From Saprospiraceae bacterium (GTDB taxonomy: Bacteria > Bacteroidota > Bacteroidia > Chitinophagales > Saprospiraceae), in the NCBI GenBank assembly GCA_007125435.1, contig SLDF01000372.1:1-26474 (forward strand): a stretch of 26,474 nt of DNA. The letters run 5' to 3'. Shown here one piece after another: positions 7,101 through 14,979 of the stretch. The translations under genes were made by a program, and so were the position numbers. How positions within the stretch are numbered: the first letter of the stretch is position 1; each line of letters begins with the position of its first letter. The notes under the pieces were generated by a model that worked only from the letters and a program-made list of their open reading frames with translations, ran no database searches and was not told the DNA's origin.

Positions 7101-7920
7101 CTTTGTTTTACTTATCGTATTCATTTGTTTTTGTGCTATGTCTCAAGCGCAATCAACCAGAATCATGACCTACAACATAAGGTTTGACAATCCTGCTGAT
7201 AGCCCTCACACCTGGGTAAATAGAAGACCTTTAATTCTCAATCAGATTAGAGATTTTGACAGTGACATCATAGGACTTCAGGAGGCGTTATTCGGACAAG
7301 TACGTGATCTGGAAGTAGCGCTCTTAGATTATGAAAGAATAGGAGTTGGAAGAGATGATAGTATCAATGCCGGAGAGTTTTCGCCGCTGTTTATCAAGAA
7401 GGAAAGCTTCGAGATTTTAGATCAAGGTACTTTTTGGCTCTCTGACACTCCCGATCAAGTCAGCATAGGATGGGACGCCTCTATGGAAAGGATTGCCACC
7501 TGGGCATTGATCAAAAATATAGTAACAAAAGATTCAACATTAGTTGTTAATACTCACTTTGATCATGTAGGTAAAATAGCCCGACTTGAAAGCATAAAAC
7601 TAATCAATACCTTCATTTCAGAGGACAGGTTCAAAGGAATAGGCAAAATAGTTATGGGTGATTTCAATGCGGGACCGGATACAGAGCCGTATAAATGGTT
7701 TGTAAAAAATAGTCTTCTCAATGATACTTATTATTCTGCAATAAATCGCGAAGGGCCGGTAGGTACGTTTAATAGTTTTAATTATGAGCATTTAAGCCCA
7801 CGAATAGACTACATATTTGTAAGTCCCACAAAAAAAGTAAAACAATATAAGGTTTTGCAGACAAAAATAGACGGCATTTTACCCTCAGACCATTGGCCTG
7901 TAATGGTAATCATTGAATAA
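7090..7920 (+). CDS. exported endonuclease/exonuclease/phosphatase (EEP) family protein
   Basis: 276 aa. A signal peptide (MKNNFVLLIVFICFCAMSQA) precedes the EEP fold of metal-dependent phosphodiesterases. Catalytic and metal residues are all in place: N29 in MTYNIRFD, E65 in LQEA, H156 in NTHFDH, D191/N193 in GDFNAGP, D240 in RIDYIF, and D267-H268 in SDHWP. The TYNIRFDN and WLSDTPD segments recall the subgroup of secreted Bacteroidota EEP proteins. The true substrate may be a phospholipid head group, sugar phosphate or nucleic acid. It overlaps the glycosyltransferase by 11 bases. It converges on the aldehyde dehydrogenase gene with only 13 bases between the stop codons. Confidence 0.88.
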   Translation: MKNNFVLLIVFICFCAMSQAQSTRIMTYNIRFDNPADSPHTWVNRRPLILNQIRDFDSDIIGLQEALFGQVRDLEVALLDYERIGVGRDDSINAGEFSPLFIKKESFEILDQGTFWLSDTPDQVSIGWDASMERIATWALIKNIVTKDSTLVVNTHFDHVGKIARLESIKLINTFISEDRFKGIGKIVMGDFNAGPDTEPYKWFVKNSLLNDTYYSAINREGPVGTFNSFNYEHLSPRIDYIFVSPTKKVKQYKVLQTKIDGILPSDHWPVMVIIE

Positions 7921-7934
7921 ACGCAACATTCAAT
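7912..7934. terminator. inverted repeat between convergent genes
   Basis: ATTGAAT at 7912-7918 and ATTCAAT at 7928-7934 flank a 9-base loop and include the stop codon region of both convergent genes. It could form a hairpin in transcripts from either direction. No T-tract follows on either strand, so a terminator role is tentative. Confidence 0.3.
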
Positions 7935-9340
7935 CAACCAGCTAACCACAAGAATAATTTTTCAAATCTCCTCCAGGACAGCTTATAGGGTGGGTACCTT
8001 ATAGATGGGTCAATCCAGGTTGATTTTTCCATAACTGGTTTCATATGTGAAAAGGTATCGAAGCTTTGTTTACCGTGATACGAGCCTATGCCACTAGATC
8101 CGACACCACCAAAAGGCAAGTCGTTAGATGTTATATGCATGATGGTATCATTGACACATACACCGCCACTACTGGTTTCCTCTATGACTTTGTCTTTAGT
8201 GGACGAAGAGGAAGTGAACACATAAAGAGCTAGTGGTTTATCACCGCTATTCACCTTTTCAATTGCTTCGTCAATTTGACGATATGTAATAATAGGTAAA
8301 ATGGGGCCAAAAATCTCCTCCTGCATTGCAGGGTGGTCCTTATCTGGATTCATTATTAGTGTTGGCTCTATTTTTCTTGAAGTCTCACTGCTATTTCCAC
8401 CGGAGACCACATCACCTGAAATCATCGCAGTCAGTCTTTTAAAGTGATGAGTGTTGACAATCTGAGCCATGTCACTATTGTTCAACACATCTCCTTGATA
8501 GTTTTGATGGATGACATTATTAAATGCTTCAATAAAATCCTTAGCTATATCCTCATGGACTAAAATATAGTCAGGTGCAATACATGTTTGACCAGCATTC
8601 ATACACTTACCCCAGGCTATTCTTCGCGCTGCTACTGCTAAGTTAGCATCTTTATGCACGATACAGGGGCTTTTACCTCCCAATTCTAGCGTGACAGGTA
8701 TGAGATACTTAGCAGCTTGCTGCATGATAAGAGAGCCGACTTTGGTACTACCCGTAAAAAATATATAATCAGGTTTAGCATCGATCAGTGATTGTGTAGC
8801 GTTTTTATCTCCACAAACGACATGAATTACTTCACGCTGAAAATTATTATTGATTAAACGGTGGATAAGCTCTTCTAGATGAGAAGTAATTTCAGAGGGC
8901 TTCAACACGACACTATTTCCCCCAGCTAAAGCGCCGATAGCCGGCGCAATAAGCAGCTGTAAAGGATAATTCCAGGGTGCAATGATTAGTACTGATCCAT
9001 AAGGCTCAGGCTTCAAATAACTTTTCCCGGGCTGATTGATCAATGATGTACTTACATTTGTTTTGCGCATCCAATCTTTAAGATGCTTAAGTTGATGATT
9101 GATATCGTTATAGATGAAAAGTAATTCAGCAGAATAAGCTTCAGTCTCAGGCTTACCCATATCCTTTTGTAAAGCCTCAATGATTCGATCTTCATTGTCT
9201 TTAAGGAGTTTTTTCAACTTGAGAATAACTTCCTTTCTTTGTTTCAAAGTTCTAAGACCACCTTTCTGTATAAATGAGCGCTGAGCGTTCATTAATGCAT
9301 TGTATGGTTTTGTACTTTGGTCAGCAGTGGCTTCAATCAT
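7934..9340 (-). CDS. NAD(P)-dependent aldehyde dehydrogenase, ALDH3 (fatty-aldehyde) type
   Basis: 468 aa, oxidising an aldehyde to the carboxylate. Rossmann and catalytic motifs are visible: APWNYP at 121-126 (oxyanion N124), LKPSE at 146-150, FTGSTKVG at 195-202, LELGGK with general base E219, and NAGQTCIAPDY with nucleophile C253. EEIFGP is at 341-346. SGGVCVND, LPFGGVGSSGIG and the short length are typical of ALDH3 enzymes. The C-terminus ends in a hydrophobic WRRFEKLFLWLAG stretch, reminiscent of membrane-associated fatty-aldehyde dehydrogenases. It lies 124 bases downstream of the alkB-like gene on the same strand, which suggests long-chain aldehyde as substrate. No alcohol dehydrogenase is nearby. 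ATG start at 9340. Confidence 0.93.
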   Translation of the reverse strand: MIEATADQSTKPYNALMNAQRSFIQKGGLRTLKQRKEVILKLKKLLKDNEDRIIEALQKDMGKPETEAYSAELLFIYNDINHQLKHLKDWMRKTNVSTSLINQPGKSYLKPEPYGSVLIIAPWNYPLQLLIAPAIGALAGGNSVVLKPSEITSHLEELIHRLINNNFQREVIHVVCGDKNATQSLIDAKPDYIFFTGSTKVGSLIMQQAAKYLIPVTLELGGKSPCIVHKDANLAVAARRIAWGKCMNAGQTCIAPDYILVHEDIAKDFIEAFNNVIHQNYQGDVLNNSDMAQIVNTHHFKRLTAMISGDVVSGGNSSETSRKIEPTLIMNPDKDHPAMQEEIFGPILPIITYRQIDEAIEKVNSGDKPLALYVFTSSSSTKDKVIEETSSGGVCVNDTIMHITSNDLPFGGVGSSGIGSYHGKQSFDTFSHMKPVMEKSTWIDPSIRYPPYKLSWRRFEKLFLWLAG

Positions 9341-9398
9341 GGTCTTGGTCGTTTTATAATATTATATTTTAGAGGTGGATATCTTATTCGGGAATGTA

Positions 9399-9416
9399 TT
9401 CAACACAATAGTTGAA
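9399..9416. repeat. short inverted repeat in the alkB-ALDH gap
   Basis: TTCAAC and GTTGAA flank ACAATA, about 60 bases upstream of the aldehyde dehydrogenase start. It could be an operator, or a hairpin after alkB, but it has no T-tract and only 6-bp arms. Confidence 0.25.
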
Positions 9417-9464
9417 CTGAAAACAGAAAAAATGGTTTGCTGCAAGCGTCTTTCAAGTAATGAT

Positions 9465-10514
9465 TTATAATTTGGAATGATATTGATCGAGAAGCGGATT
9501 AACCTTTCTAAACCAAAGTGGAGGAATCAATGACATCAGCATTGATCCAGGGTAGCCCCATGGTAAATCAGGACTGTTTTTTATAGAGCGAAGAATTTGA
9601 TACTTCCTATCAGCTTTGTAGTGATGATCGGAATGTCTGGTTAGCTCATACAGTAAAATACGGCCTACTGGATAGTCAGCATTCCAGGAATGGTGAGGTT
9701 GCACAGGTTCATATCTTCCGCTGTCAAGGCGCTTCCTTACTATACCATAATGCTCAATATAATTAATCGTCTCTAAGAGCAGGAAACTAAATACCCCACT
9801 CAAAACGACCAATAAAGCCAAATGAAAGGGCACTAACATAAGCATAGTCAATATATACAATGATTGTATGATTGTAAACTGGATCATTCTGTTATGAGCG
9901 GAAAAGATAGTCTGCCCTGATCTCTCTAATCTTTTGTTTTCAATTTTCCATGCACTTAAATATGAATTAATTGTAGATCTCACCCAGAAAGTAAAGAGCA
10001 TTTCATTTCGTCTCGCTGTAGCGGGATCTTTCGGGGTGGCCACATGTTTATGATGACCTAAATTGTGCTCGATTATAAAATGCAAGTAGTGGGAAGGGAG
10101 TAGGAGCATTTTTGATAAAAATCTTTCAAAACTATTTCGACGGTGTCCAAGTTCGTGCGCTACATTTATGCCTGATGAACCGCAAAGAATACCAAGTGCG
10201 GTCCAATATCCGATATATTCATACCACACGATATCCTGCCCGGATAAGTATATCACACTATAAATTAATAAACCGTACACAATTGGGACATTGAGATAAA
10301 GTAAGATGTCGAAAATCCTTATACCACTTCTCTCAACTTCTTCAGAAGACTTATGATTGCTTCTGTCCACCGGTAAAATCATTTCTAAAAGTGGTATAAA
10401 ACCAAATACAAAAAGCACGGTAAAAAAGCTCCAATACCCACCTAAAGTAATAGAGAAATAAACCGTAAGAGGAACGATATATGCCAGAAAGTACTTTAAA
10501 TCAGATGTTTTCAT
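9465..10514 (-). CDS. alkB: alkane 1-monooxygenase (AlkB family membrane di-iron hydroxylase)
   Basis: 349 aa. It hydroxylates the terminal carbon of alkanes, or a related alkyl substrate, in the cytoplasmic membrane using rubredoxin-delivered electrons. The histidine signature is complete: HELGH at 120-124, EHNLGHH at 149-155, NYIEHYG at 251-257 and LTRHSDHH at 291-298, plus HHSWNADYP near 274-282. Hydrophobic helices lie near 8-25, 28-47, 70-90, 100-118 and 213-249. The second box reads EHNLGHH, where characterised AlkBs commonly have EHNRGHH. The next gene downstream is an ALDH3-type dehydrogenase, fitting alkane to alcohol to aldehyde to acid. No rubredoxin domain is fused and no rubredoxin gene is in the window. 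An AlkB paralog acting on another lipid cannot be ruled out. Confidence 0.9.
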   Translation of the reverse strand: MKTSDLKYFLAYIVPLTVYFSITLGGYWSFFTVLFVFGFIPLLEMILPVDRSNHKSSEEVERSGIRIFDILLYLNVPIVYGLLIYSVIYLSGQDIVWYEYIGYWTALGILCGSSGINVAHELGHRRNSFERFLSKMLLLPSHYLHFIIEHNLGHHKHVATPKDPATARRNEMLFTFWVRSTINSYLSAWKIENKRLERSGQTIFSAHNRMIQFTIIQSLYILTMLMLVPFHLALLVVLSGVFSFLLLETINYIEHYGIVRKRLDSGRYEPVQPHHSWNADYPVGRILLYELTRHSDHHYKADRKYQILRSIKNSPDLPWGYPGSMLMSLIPPLWFRKVNPLLDQYHSKL

Positions 10515-10533
10515 GATGACTCAAAATAAACGG

Positions 10534-10554
10534 TAACGTTAAAATGATTTTAAC
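10534..10554. promoter_or_regulatory. perfect palindrome upstream of alkB, candidate operator
   Basis: GTTAAAA-TGA-TTTTAAC at 10538-10554 is a perfect 7-bp inverted repeat, overlapped by TAACGTTA at 10534-10541. It lies 23 bases upstream of the alkB ATG (minus strand) in the 167-base space shared with the divergent M14 gene. The position suits a repressor controlling alkB. No regulator gene is adjacent. Confidence 0.4.
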
Positions 10555-10570
10555 AGAATAAAGATACAAT

Positions 10571-10578
10571 TATGTTTG
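10571..10578 (+). promoter_or_regulatory. -7 box (TATGTTTG), possible promoter for the M14 pair
   Basis: Exact TAnnTTTG match, 103 bases before the ATG at 10682, giving a leader of roughly 95 nt. There is no TTTG/TTG at the -33 position. Confidence 0.3.
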
Positions 10579-10681
10579 GAATATTTTATTTAGTTTTGGC
10601 TCTTCTTGATGAAAGGCGCATTTTGTAGTTTTTGTATCTACAAATGCTCATTTCATACGTAATAATATAAACAGCTAATGC

Positions 10682-12340
10682 ATGAAAAAAAGTTTATTTA
10701 CAATTCTCATTTTTATTTTTGGCCTCAATCCTGTGTATACTCAAGAATACAGACACTTAAAGCAAGTAGAAGAGCGTATGATTGACTTTCGAAACTCGTA
10801 CCCGAATATTAAGGATATGAATATAACCAGTTTAGGGAAGTCGACAGGTGGACGTAATATTCCATTAATTACTATAGGAAAAGATGACCCATTAACACCG
10901 GGAATTTTATTGGTTGCTGGTATAGATGGAGCACATCCGGCAGGATCTAATATTTTACTTAATGTGATTGCTACTATTTTATCCAAAAATCCGGAGTGGT
11001 TATCAAGTCACGTTTTGTACATACTACCTGTGCTTAACCCAGATGCTTACCAGCATTACTTCAATGATGAAATAAAATATGAACGGTATGGCAACGATAG
11101 GAAGATAGATGCTGATAGAGATGGACTTTTCAATGAAGATCCATTTGATGACCTAGATGGTGATGGACTTATTACTACGGTAAGGATAAAAGATCCCGGA
11201 GGTAATATGACGGTACACGATACATATACAAATGTATTGGTACCAGTCAAATCTCGAGACTCAGCAGAAGTTTTCTATAGAGTAATTGCCGAGGGCATTG
11301 ATAACGATAAAGATGGCCATTTCAATGAAGATGGAACTGATGGCGTACACCTCAATAAAAACTTCTCCTATAAATATCCTGCTTTTTCAAATTCTGCTGG
11401 AGAGCATGCTATGTCAGAGGTCGAAAATTTAGCGCTTGCCGATTTTCTATTTGACCGCTATAACATTCATACAGTTCTTCACTTTGGATTGGAAAACAAC
11501 TTAAGTCACCCTGTTTCTTTCGATGTATCAAAAATAAAAGATAGAGTAATCACCGGTCCGTATGAAAAGGATGCAAAAGTAAACGATTTTGCAGCCAAAC
11601 TATATCAATCGTCCGTTGACTATAAGGGGGCTCCTAAAATGCCCTTAAAGGACGGAGGCTTTTCATCATGGGCTTATTTTCATTATGGAAGATTTAGCTT
11701 TGTAACGCCAGGCTGGTGGGCGCCTATAGTTGATATGCCAAAGGATACGACAGAAACTGAAGAAGCTCCAAAAGCGAAGTCAGGAAAAAAGAAAGGTGAT
11801 ACACCTTATGATATTCAATACATTAATTGGGCAGAACAAAACGGAATCGAAGACTACTTTGTAGAATGGACTGAGATCGATCACCCCGACTTTCCCGGCT
11901 TAACTACAGAAGTAGGAGGTTTCAAGCCGTTTGTCAGGTATAATCCCCCAGCAGGGCATTTGAAGGAGGTTATTGAAAAACACTATGAATTCCTCAATGA
12001 GTACATGTTGCATATGCCTAAGTTTGAGATTCAAGGCATCAATGTTGAGAAAATTGATAAAAACACTTACAGACTCAGAGCGCAAGCAGTTAACACAGGA
12101 AATCTACCTACACATAGTGAGATAGGCAATAAAACACAATGGGTACGAAAAGTGAGAAGTCAAATTTTATTAGCTGATGACCAAAGCTTGCTCATTGGTT
12201 ACCCTAAGGACTTCCATGACGCGGTGCAACCCGGAGAAGCGATTGACTTTAATTACCTTATAAGTGGCAAAGGTAAAGTCACGCTTGAAGTGGGAAGCCC
12301 TATGACGGGTTTGTTTTCCATTGAGGTAGAGCTTAAGTAA
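10682..12340 (+). CDS. exported M14 carboxypeptidase-family protein with lost active-site residues (probable pseudo-peptidase)
   Basis: 552 aa. Signal peptide MKKSLFTILIFIFGLNPVYT, then an M14 fold alignable by eye to the next gene. The zinc motif HxxE is replaced: IDGAHPAG (81-88) stands where the neighbour has IHANELQG. The catalytic glutamate block SFVNE reads SFVTP (339-343), putting proline in place of the general base. NPDA (119-122) and NKNF (225-228) replace NPDG and NRD-type motifs; H267 may keep the third zinc-ligand position. Two acidic calcium-loop-like insertions are present (DADRDGLFNED, DLDGDG; later DNDKDGHFNEDG). A Lys-rich patch lies near 362-373. All this points to an exported non-catalytic homolog, perhaps a binding partner of the active enzyme encoded 56 bases downstream. 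It is full length without frameshift, so it is under selection rather than decaying. Confidence 0.85.
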   Translation: MKKSLFTILIFIFGLNPVYTQEYRHLKQVEERMIDFRNSYPNIKDMNITSLGKSTGGRNIPLITIGKDDPLTPGILLVAGIDGAHPAGSNILLNVIATILSKNPEWLSSHVLYILPVLNPDAYQHYFNDEIKYERYGNDRKIDADRDGLFNEDPFDDLDGDGLITTVRIKDPGGNMTVHDTYTNVLVPVKSRDSAEVFYRVIAEGIDNDKDGHFNEDGTDGVHLNKNFSYKYPAFSNSAGEHAMSEVENLALADFLFDRYNIHTVLHFGLENNLSHPVSFDVSKIKDRVITGPYEKDAKVNDFAAKLYQSSVDYKGAPKMPLKDGGFSSWAYFHYGRFSFVTPGWWAPIVDMPKDTTETEEAPKAKSGKKKGDTPYDIQYINWAEQNGIEDYFVEWTEIDHPDFPGLTTEVGGFKPFVRYNPPAGHLKEVIEKHYEFLNEYMLHMPKFEIQGINVEKIDKNTYRLRAQAVNTGNLPTHSEIGNKTQWVRKVRSQILLADDQSLLIGYPKDFHDAVQPGEAIDFNYLISGKGKVTLEVGSPMTGLFSIEVELK

Positions 12341-12396
12341 TTTTCACCCACGCTGACAATTATCGTTTTATTGAAAAGAATAAAGAAAAACACATA

Positions 12397-14148
12397 ATGA
12401 AATACTATATAATAATTCCATTTCTGTTCTTATTGGCTTTAATACCGTCTGATATGCTATATAGTCAAGAAGACTTTTCCGGGATAAGAGCCATTGGTAC
12501 ACCTCATAATCCTAAAGTGAAGATGAGTTGGAACAGATACCATACATTAGATGAAATACATAAGTTTTGTAAAGATGTCGTCAAGGCTTACCCTAATCTG
12601 GCTTCTTTAGAGAGTATAGGTAAGTCTTATGAAGGCAGAGATATATGGGTGTTGACATTGACAGATGCCAGAACAGGGCCTGCTGATAAAAAGCCGGCCT
12701 TCCTAATACAGGCCAATATCCACGCTAATGAACTCCAGGGGTGTGAAATATCCATGTACACAGCATGGTATCTTACAGAGAACTATGGAGAAATAGACCA
12801 TATTTCAGAACTCTTAAAGGAAAAGACATTTTACATATTACCCTCTATTAATCCTGACGGACATCATAACTTCATGTTTGAGCCTAACAATGCTAATTCG
12901 CCACGCTCAGGTCTTATTCCTGTTGACAATGATGGCGATTGGGTTAAAAGTGAAGACGGCTATGACGATCTCGATGGCGACGGACATATCACGATGATGA
13001 GACGAAAGAACCCTCATGGAAGATGGAAGGAAGACCCCAAATATCCCATGCGCATGATAAGAGTAGGGCCAGACGAAAAAGGTGAATATGATATGCTGGG
13101 CTATGAAGGTCTGGACAGAGATGGTGATGGAAAAGTCAATGAAGACCGAACCGGTTATTATGATCCAAACAGAGACTGGGGATGGAACTGGCAGCCTGAT
13201 TATATCCAGGGCGGTGCTTATAAGTACCCATTTTCAATACCATCTGTAAGGGCTGTTAAAGATTTTGCCCTGAAGCATAGAAACATAGCCGGCGCGCAGA
13301 GTTATCATAATTATGGAGGGATGTTCTTACGTGGGCCGGGTGCAGAAGAAGATAAGGGCCTGTACGATATGAATGATAATAGAGTCTATGACAGACTAGG
13401 CAAACTAGGGGAGAGGGTAGTACCCGGATATCGATATCTAGTGACTTACAAAGACCTTTACTCAGTATTTGGTGGTGATGTAGATTTCTACCATGGTGTA
13501 TTGGGTTCTTATTCCTTTGTCAATGAAATTATGACATCTTACCTTTTATTCCACAATAAGGATAATGTCAGCAGGTGGACTTCAGATGAATTTCATGAAT
13601 TTGACAAATATCTTCTATTTGGCGATGCCTATGTAGAATGGAAATCATTTGATCATCCACAATTTGGTCCAATCGAAATAGGAGGACCAAAGAAAAATTA
13701 TATCAGAAATACACCGGGTTTTTTGCTTGAGGAAGACGCACACAGGAATATGGCATTCACCTTGTTTCATGCTTATCAAACACCTAAGATTGAAATAAAC
13801 GAGCCAAGTATCAAGGAATTAGATAATGGGCTTACAGAAATCACAGTCAGGATTGCCAACACAAGGATGATACCAACACACAGCAGCCATGATGTAAAAA
13901 ATAAAATTACCCGACCAAACTGGATAAGTATTGAAGGCGTCGATGTTGTAACTGGCTTCGTTATGGAAGATGTGGTGTTTAATAAGGGCAAAGAACAGAT
14001 TGCAAATCCCGATCGCCTCAATGTGAGAAATATTCCAGGCATGGGAACTGTAGATGTCAAATGGATTGTCAAAGGGAAGTCTAAAAAGTTTGATATAATA
14101 GTTGACTCTGTCAAAGGTGGATACCACAAGAAGAGTTTTGAAAATTAG
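12397..14148 (+). CDS. exported M14 family zinc carboxypeptidase with intact active site
   Basis: 583 aa, probably a secreted or periplasmic metallopeptidase removing C-terminal residues from peptides or acting on cell-wall peptides. An N-terminal hydrophobic signal (MKYYIIIPFLFLLALIPSD) precedes the M14 domain. Visible catalytic residues: zinc ligands H109 and E112 in IHANE, third ligand H304 in QSYHNYGG, NPDG at 152-155, DPNRDW at 256-261 for substrate carboxylate binding, and general base E377 in SFVNE. Inserted acidic loops VDNDGDW, DLDGDGHI and LDRDGDGKVNED look like calcium sites. After about residue 430 there is a beta-rich C-terminal region. It follows the inactive homolog by 56 bases and is probably cotranscribed. 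Cleavage specificity is unknown. Confidence 0.92.
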   Translation: MKYYIIIPFLFLLALIPSDMLYSQEDFSGIRAIGTPHNPKVKMSWNRYHTLDEIHKFCKDVVKAYPNLASLESIGKSYEGRDIWVLTLTDARTGPADKKPAFLIQANIHANELQGCEISMYTAWYLTENYGEIDHISELLKEKTFYILPSINPDGHHNFMFEPNNANSPRSGLIPVDNDGDWVKSEDGYDDLDGDGHITMMRRKNPHGRWKEDPKYPMRMIRVGPDEKGEYDMLGYEGLDRDGDGKVNEDRTGYYDPNRDWGWNWQPDYIQGGAYKYPFSIPSVRAVKDFALKHRNIAGAQSYHNYGGMFLRGPGAEEDKGLYDMNDNRVYDRLGKLGERVVPGYRYLVTYKDLYSVFGGDVDFYHGVLGSYSFVNEIMTSYLLFHNKDNVSRWTSDEFHEFDKYLLFGDAYVEWKSFDHPQFGPIEIGGPKKNYIRNTPGFLLEEDAHRNMAFTLFHAYQTPKIEINEPSIKELDNGLTEITVRIANTRMIPTHSSHDVKNKITRPNWISIEGVDVVTGFVMEDVVFNKGKEQIANPDRLNVRNIPGMGTVDVKWIVKGKSKKFDIIVDSVKGGYHKKSFEN

Positions 14149-14262
14149 ATCATCATGAGCAACAGGCAAAATATAAAAGTTGAAATCTCAAGATTCTAAT
14201 TGCATGGTCCAAAAGCCAAAGGTCGAAGGTCGGAAGAAGCTTAGGAGCTCAGGAGCAGAGGA

Positions 14263-14286
14263 GCATAGTAGCATAGTAGCATAGTA
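14263..14286. repeat. three tandem copies of an 8-bp unit (GCATAGTA)
   Basis: Exact copies at 14263-14270, 14271-14278 and 14279-14286, bordered by GGAGC- and GCTTAG-type half-units that look like older diverged copies. Confidence 0.85.
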
Positions 14287-14368
14287 GCTTAGAGGCTTAG
14301 GTATAGCCATTAATTATTTTATATATTTTTTGTAAAGATGAATATGTTCTAAGGTGTCTTTTTGGTCT

Positions 14369-14434
14369 GAAAGTCCAAAAGTCAAAGGTCAAAAGTCCGA
14401 AAGTCGAAGATCTGAAGGTCGAAAGTCGAAAGTC
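14369..14434. repeat. nine degenerate 7-8 bp units of the GAAAGTC type
   Basis: Units such as GAAAGTC, CAAAAGTC, AAAGGTC and GAAGGTC follow head to tail, with the last two identical. Related units recur at 14208-14236. Confidence 0.8.
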
Positions 14435-14464
14435 GATGAGAGCCAATGGTTCTTTTGGTAAAAG

Positions 14465-14492
14465 GTAGAACGTAGAATGTAGAACGTAGAAT
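14465..14492. repeat. four tandem copies of a 7-bp unit (GTAGAAY)
   Basis: GTAGAAC and GTAGAAT alternate strictly, giving two copies of a 14-bp higher-order unit, followed by a partial GTA. Confidence 0.85.
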
Positions 14493-14507
14493 GTATTAGT
14501 TATACTG

Positions 14508-14601
14508 TGCTCGCATTTTAATTCGCTTCGCTCATGTTTAGCTCACTATCGGTCGCGTTTAGTTCGCTTTGCTCACGTTTAACTCGCTACGCTCGCGTTT
14601 A
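14508..14601. repeat. degenerate 20-21 bp tandem repeat ending in GTTTA
   Basis: Units at 14521-14540, 14541-14561, 14562-14581 and 14582-14601 follow the pattern NTTCGCT-NN-GCTC-N-CGTTTA, with a partial unit at 14508-14520. The word ATTCGCTTCGCT (14521-14532) reappears inverted at 14740-14751. Confidence 0.75.
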
Positions 14602-14711
14602 TAGCAGAGCATCTATTGAAGAGCTTTCGGCTTGTTGGTAAAAAGGAGCTTTTATCCGAACAGGACTTGAAAGCTTGGGACCTACTTTAAGCCTAAACAG
14701 CGGAGGTAGCG

Positions 14712-14758
14712 ACGCTATCGCAGCGTAAACGTTTGAGAAAGCGAAGCGAATCTCAAAC
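14712..14758. repeat. hairpin cluster with inverted copies of the 20-bp repeat words
   Basis: ACGCT/AGCGT arms at 14712-14716 and 14722-14726, then GTTTGAGA at 14731-14738 pairing with TCTCAAAC at 14751-14758 around a loop holding GCGAAGCGAA. Confidence 0.6.
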
Positions 14759-14797
14759 ATTAAACAGCGAAGCGTAAACAAAATACATCTAAGTAGC

Positions 14798-14822
14798 AGC
14801 TTGTAGCTTATAGCTTGAAGCT
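14798..14822. repeat. 3.6 copies of a 7-bp unit (AGCTTRW)
   Basis: AGCTTGT, AGCTTAT, AGCTTGA and AGCT in direct succession. This is a third heptamer sequence unrelated to GAAAGTC and GTAGAAY. Confidence 0.75.
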
Positions 14823-14922
14823 AAAAACTCTCTCCCGCGTGAGGGATAGCAGCGATATGAGCAGGTATGGCATAGGTAGTGGAGCGCTGGAGGGAGGGGC
14901 TTGACTGGAATGGTGCGAAGCA

Positions 14923-14979
14923 ATCAGATTGACTAAATGTCAATCTGATAATGAAGGAACTGAGCCACCTCTGGCTCAG
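14923..14979. repeat. two tandem perfect hairpins
   Basis: ATCAGATTGAC (14923-14933) pairs with GTCAATCTGAT (14939-14949) over 11 bp with loop TAAAT. Ten bases later CTGAGCCA (14960-14967) pairs with TGGCTCAG (14972-14979) over 8 bp with loop CCTC. Neither is followed by a T-tract, so they are not ordinary terminators. Confidence 0.7.

Noticed and set aside
10682..12340. Treating the upstream M14 gene as a frameshifted or decaying pseudogene
   Set aside because: The frame is complete with signal peptide, conserved acidic insertions and C-terminal region; only catalytic positions changed, which fits a maintained non-catalytic homolog.
13776..14169. Two overlapping minus-strand frames of 116-117 codons opposite the second M14 gene
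   Set aside because: They lie antisense to a clearly coding region, have no recognisable domains and no promoter or start context; shadows of the real gene.
14369..14492. CRISPR array
   Set aside because: Repeat units are 7-8 bp with no spacers and no cas genes are present; these are microsatellites.
14599..14781. 60-codon minus-strand frame in the repeat region
   Set aside because: Its codons consist of the repeat and hairpin words; no protein-like pattern or start signal.
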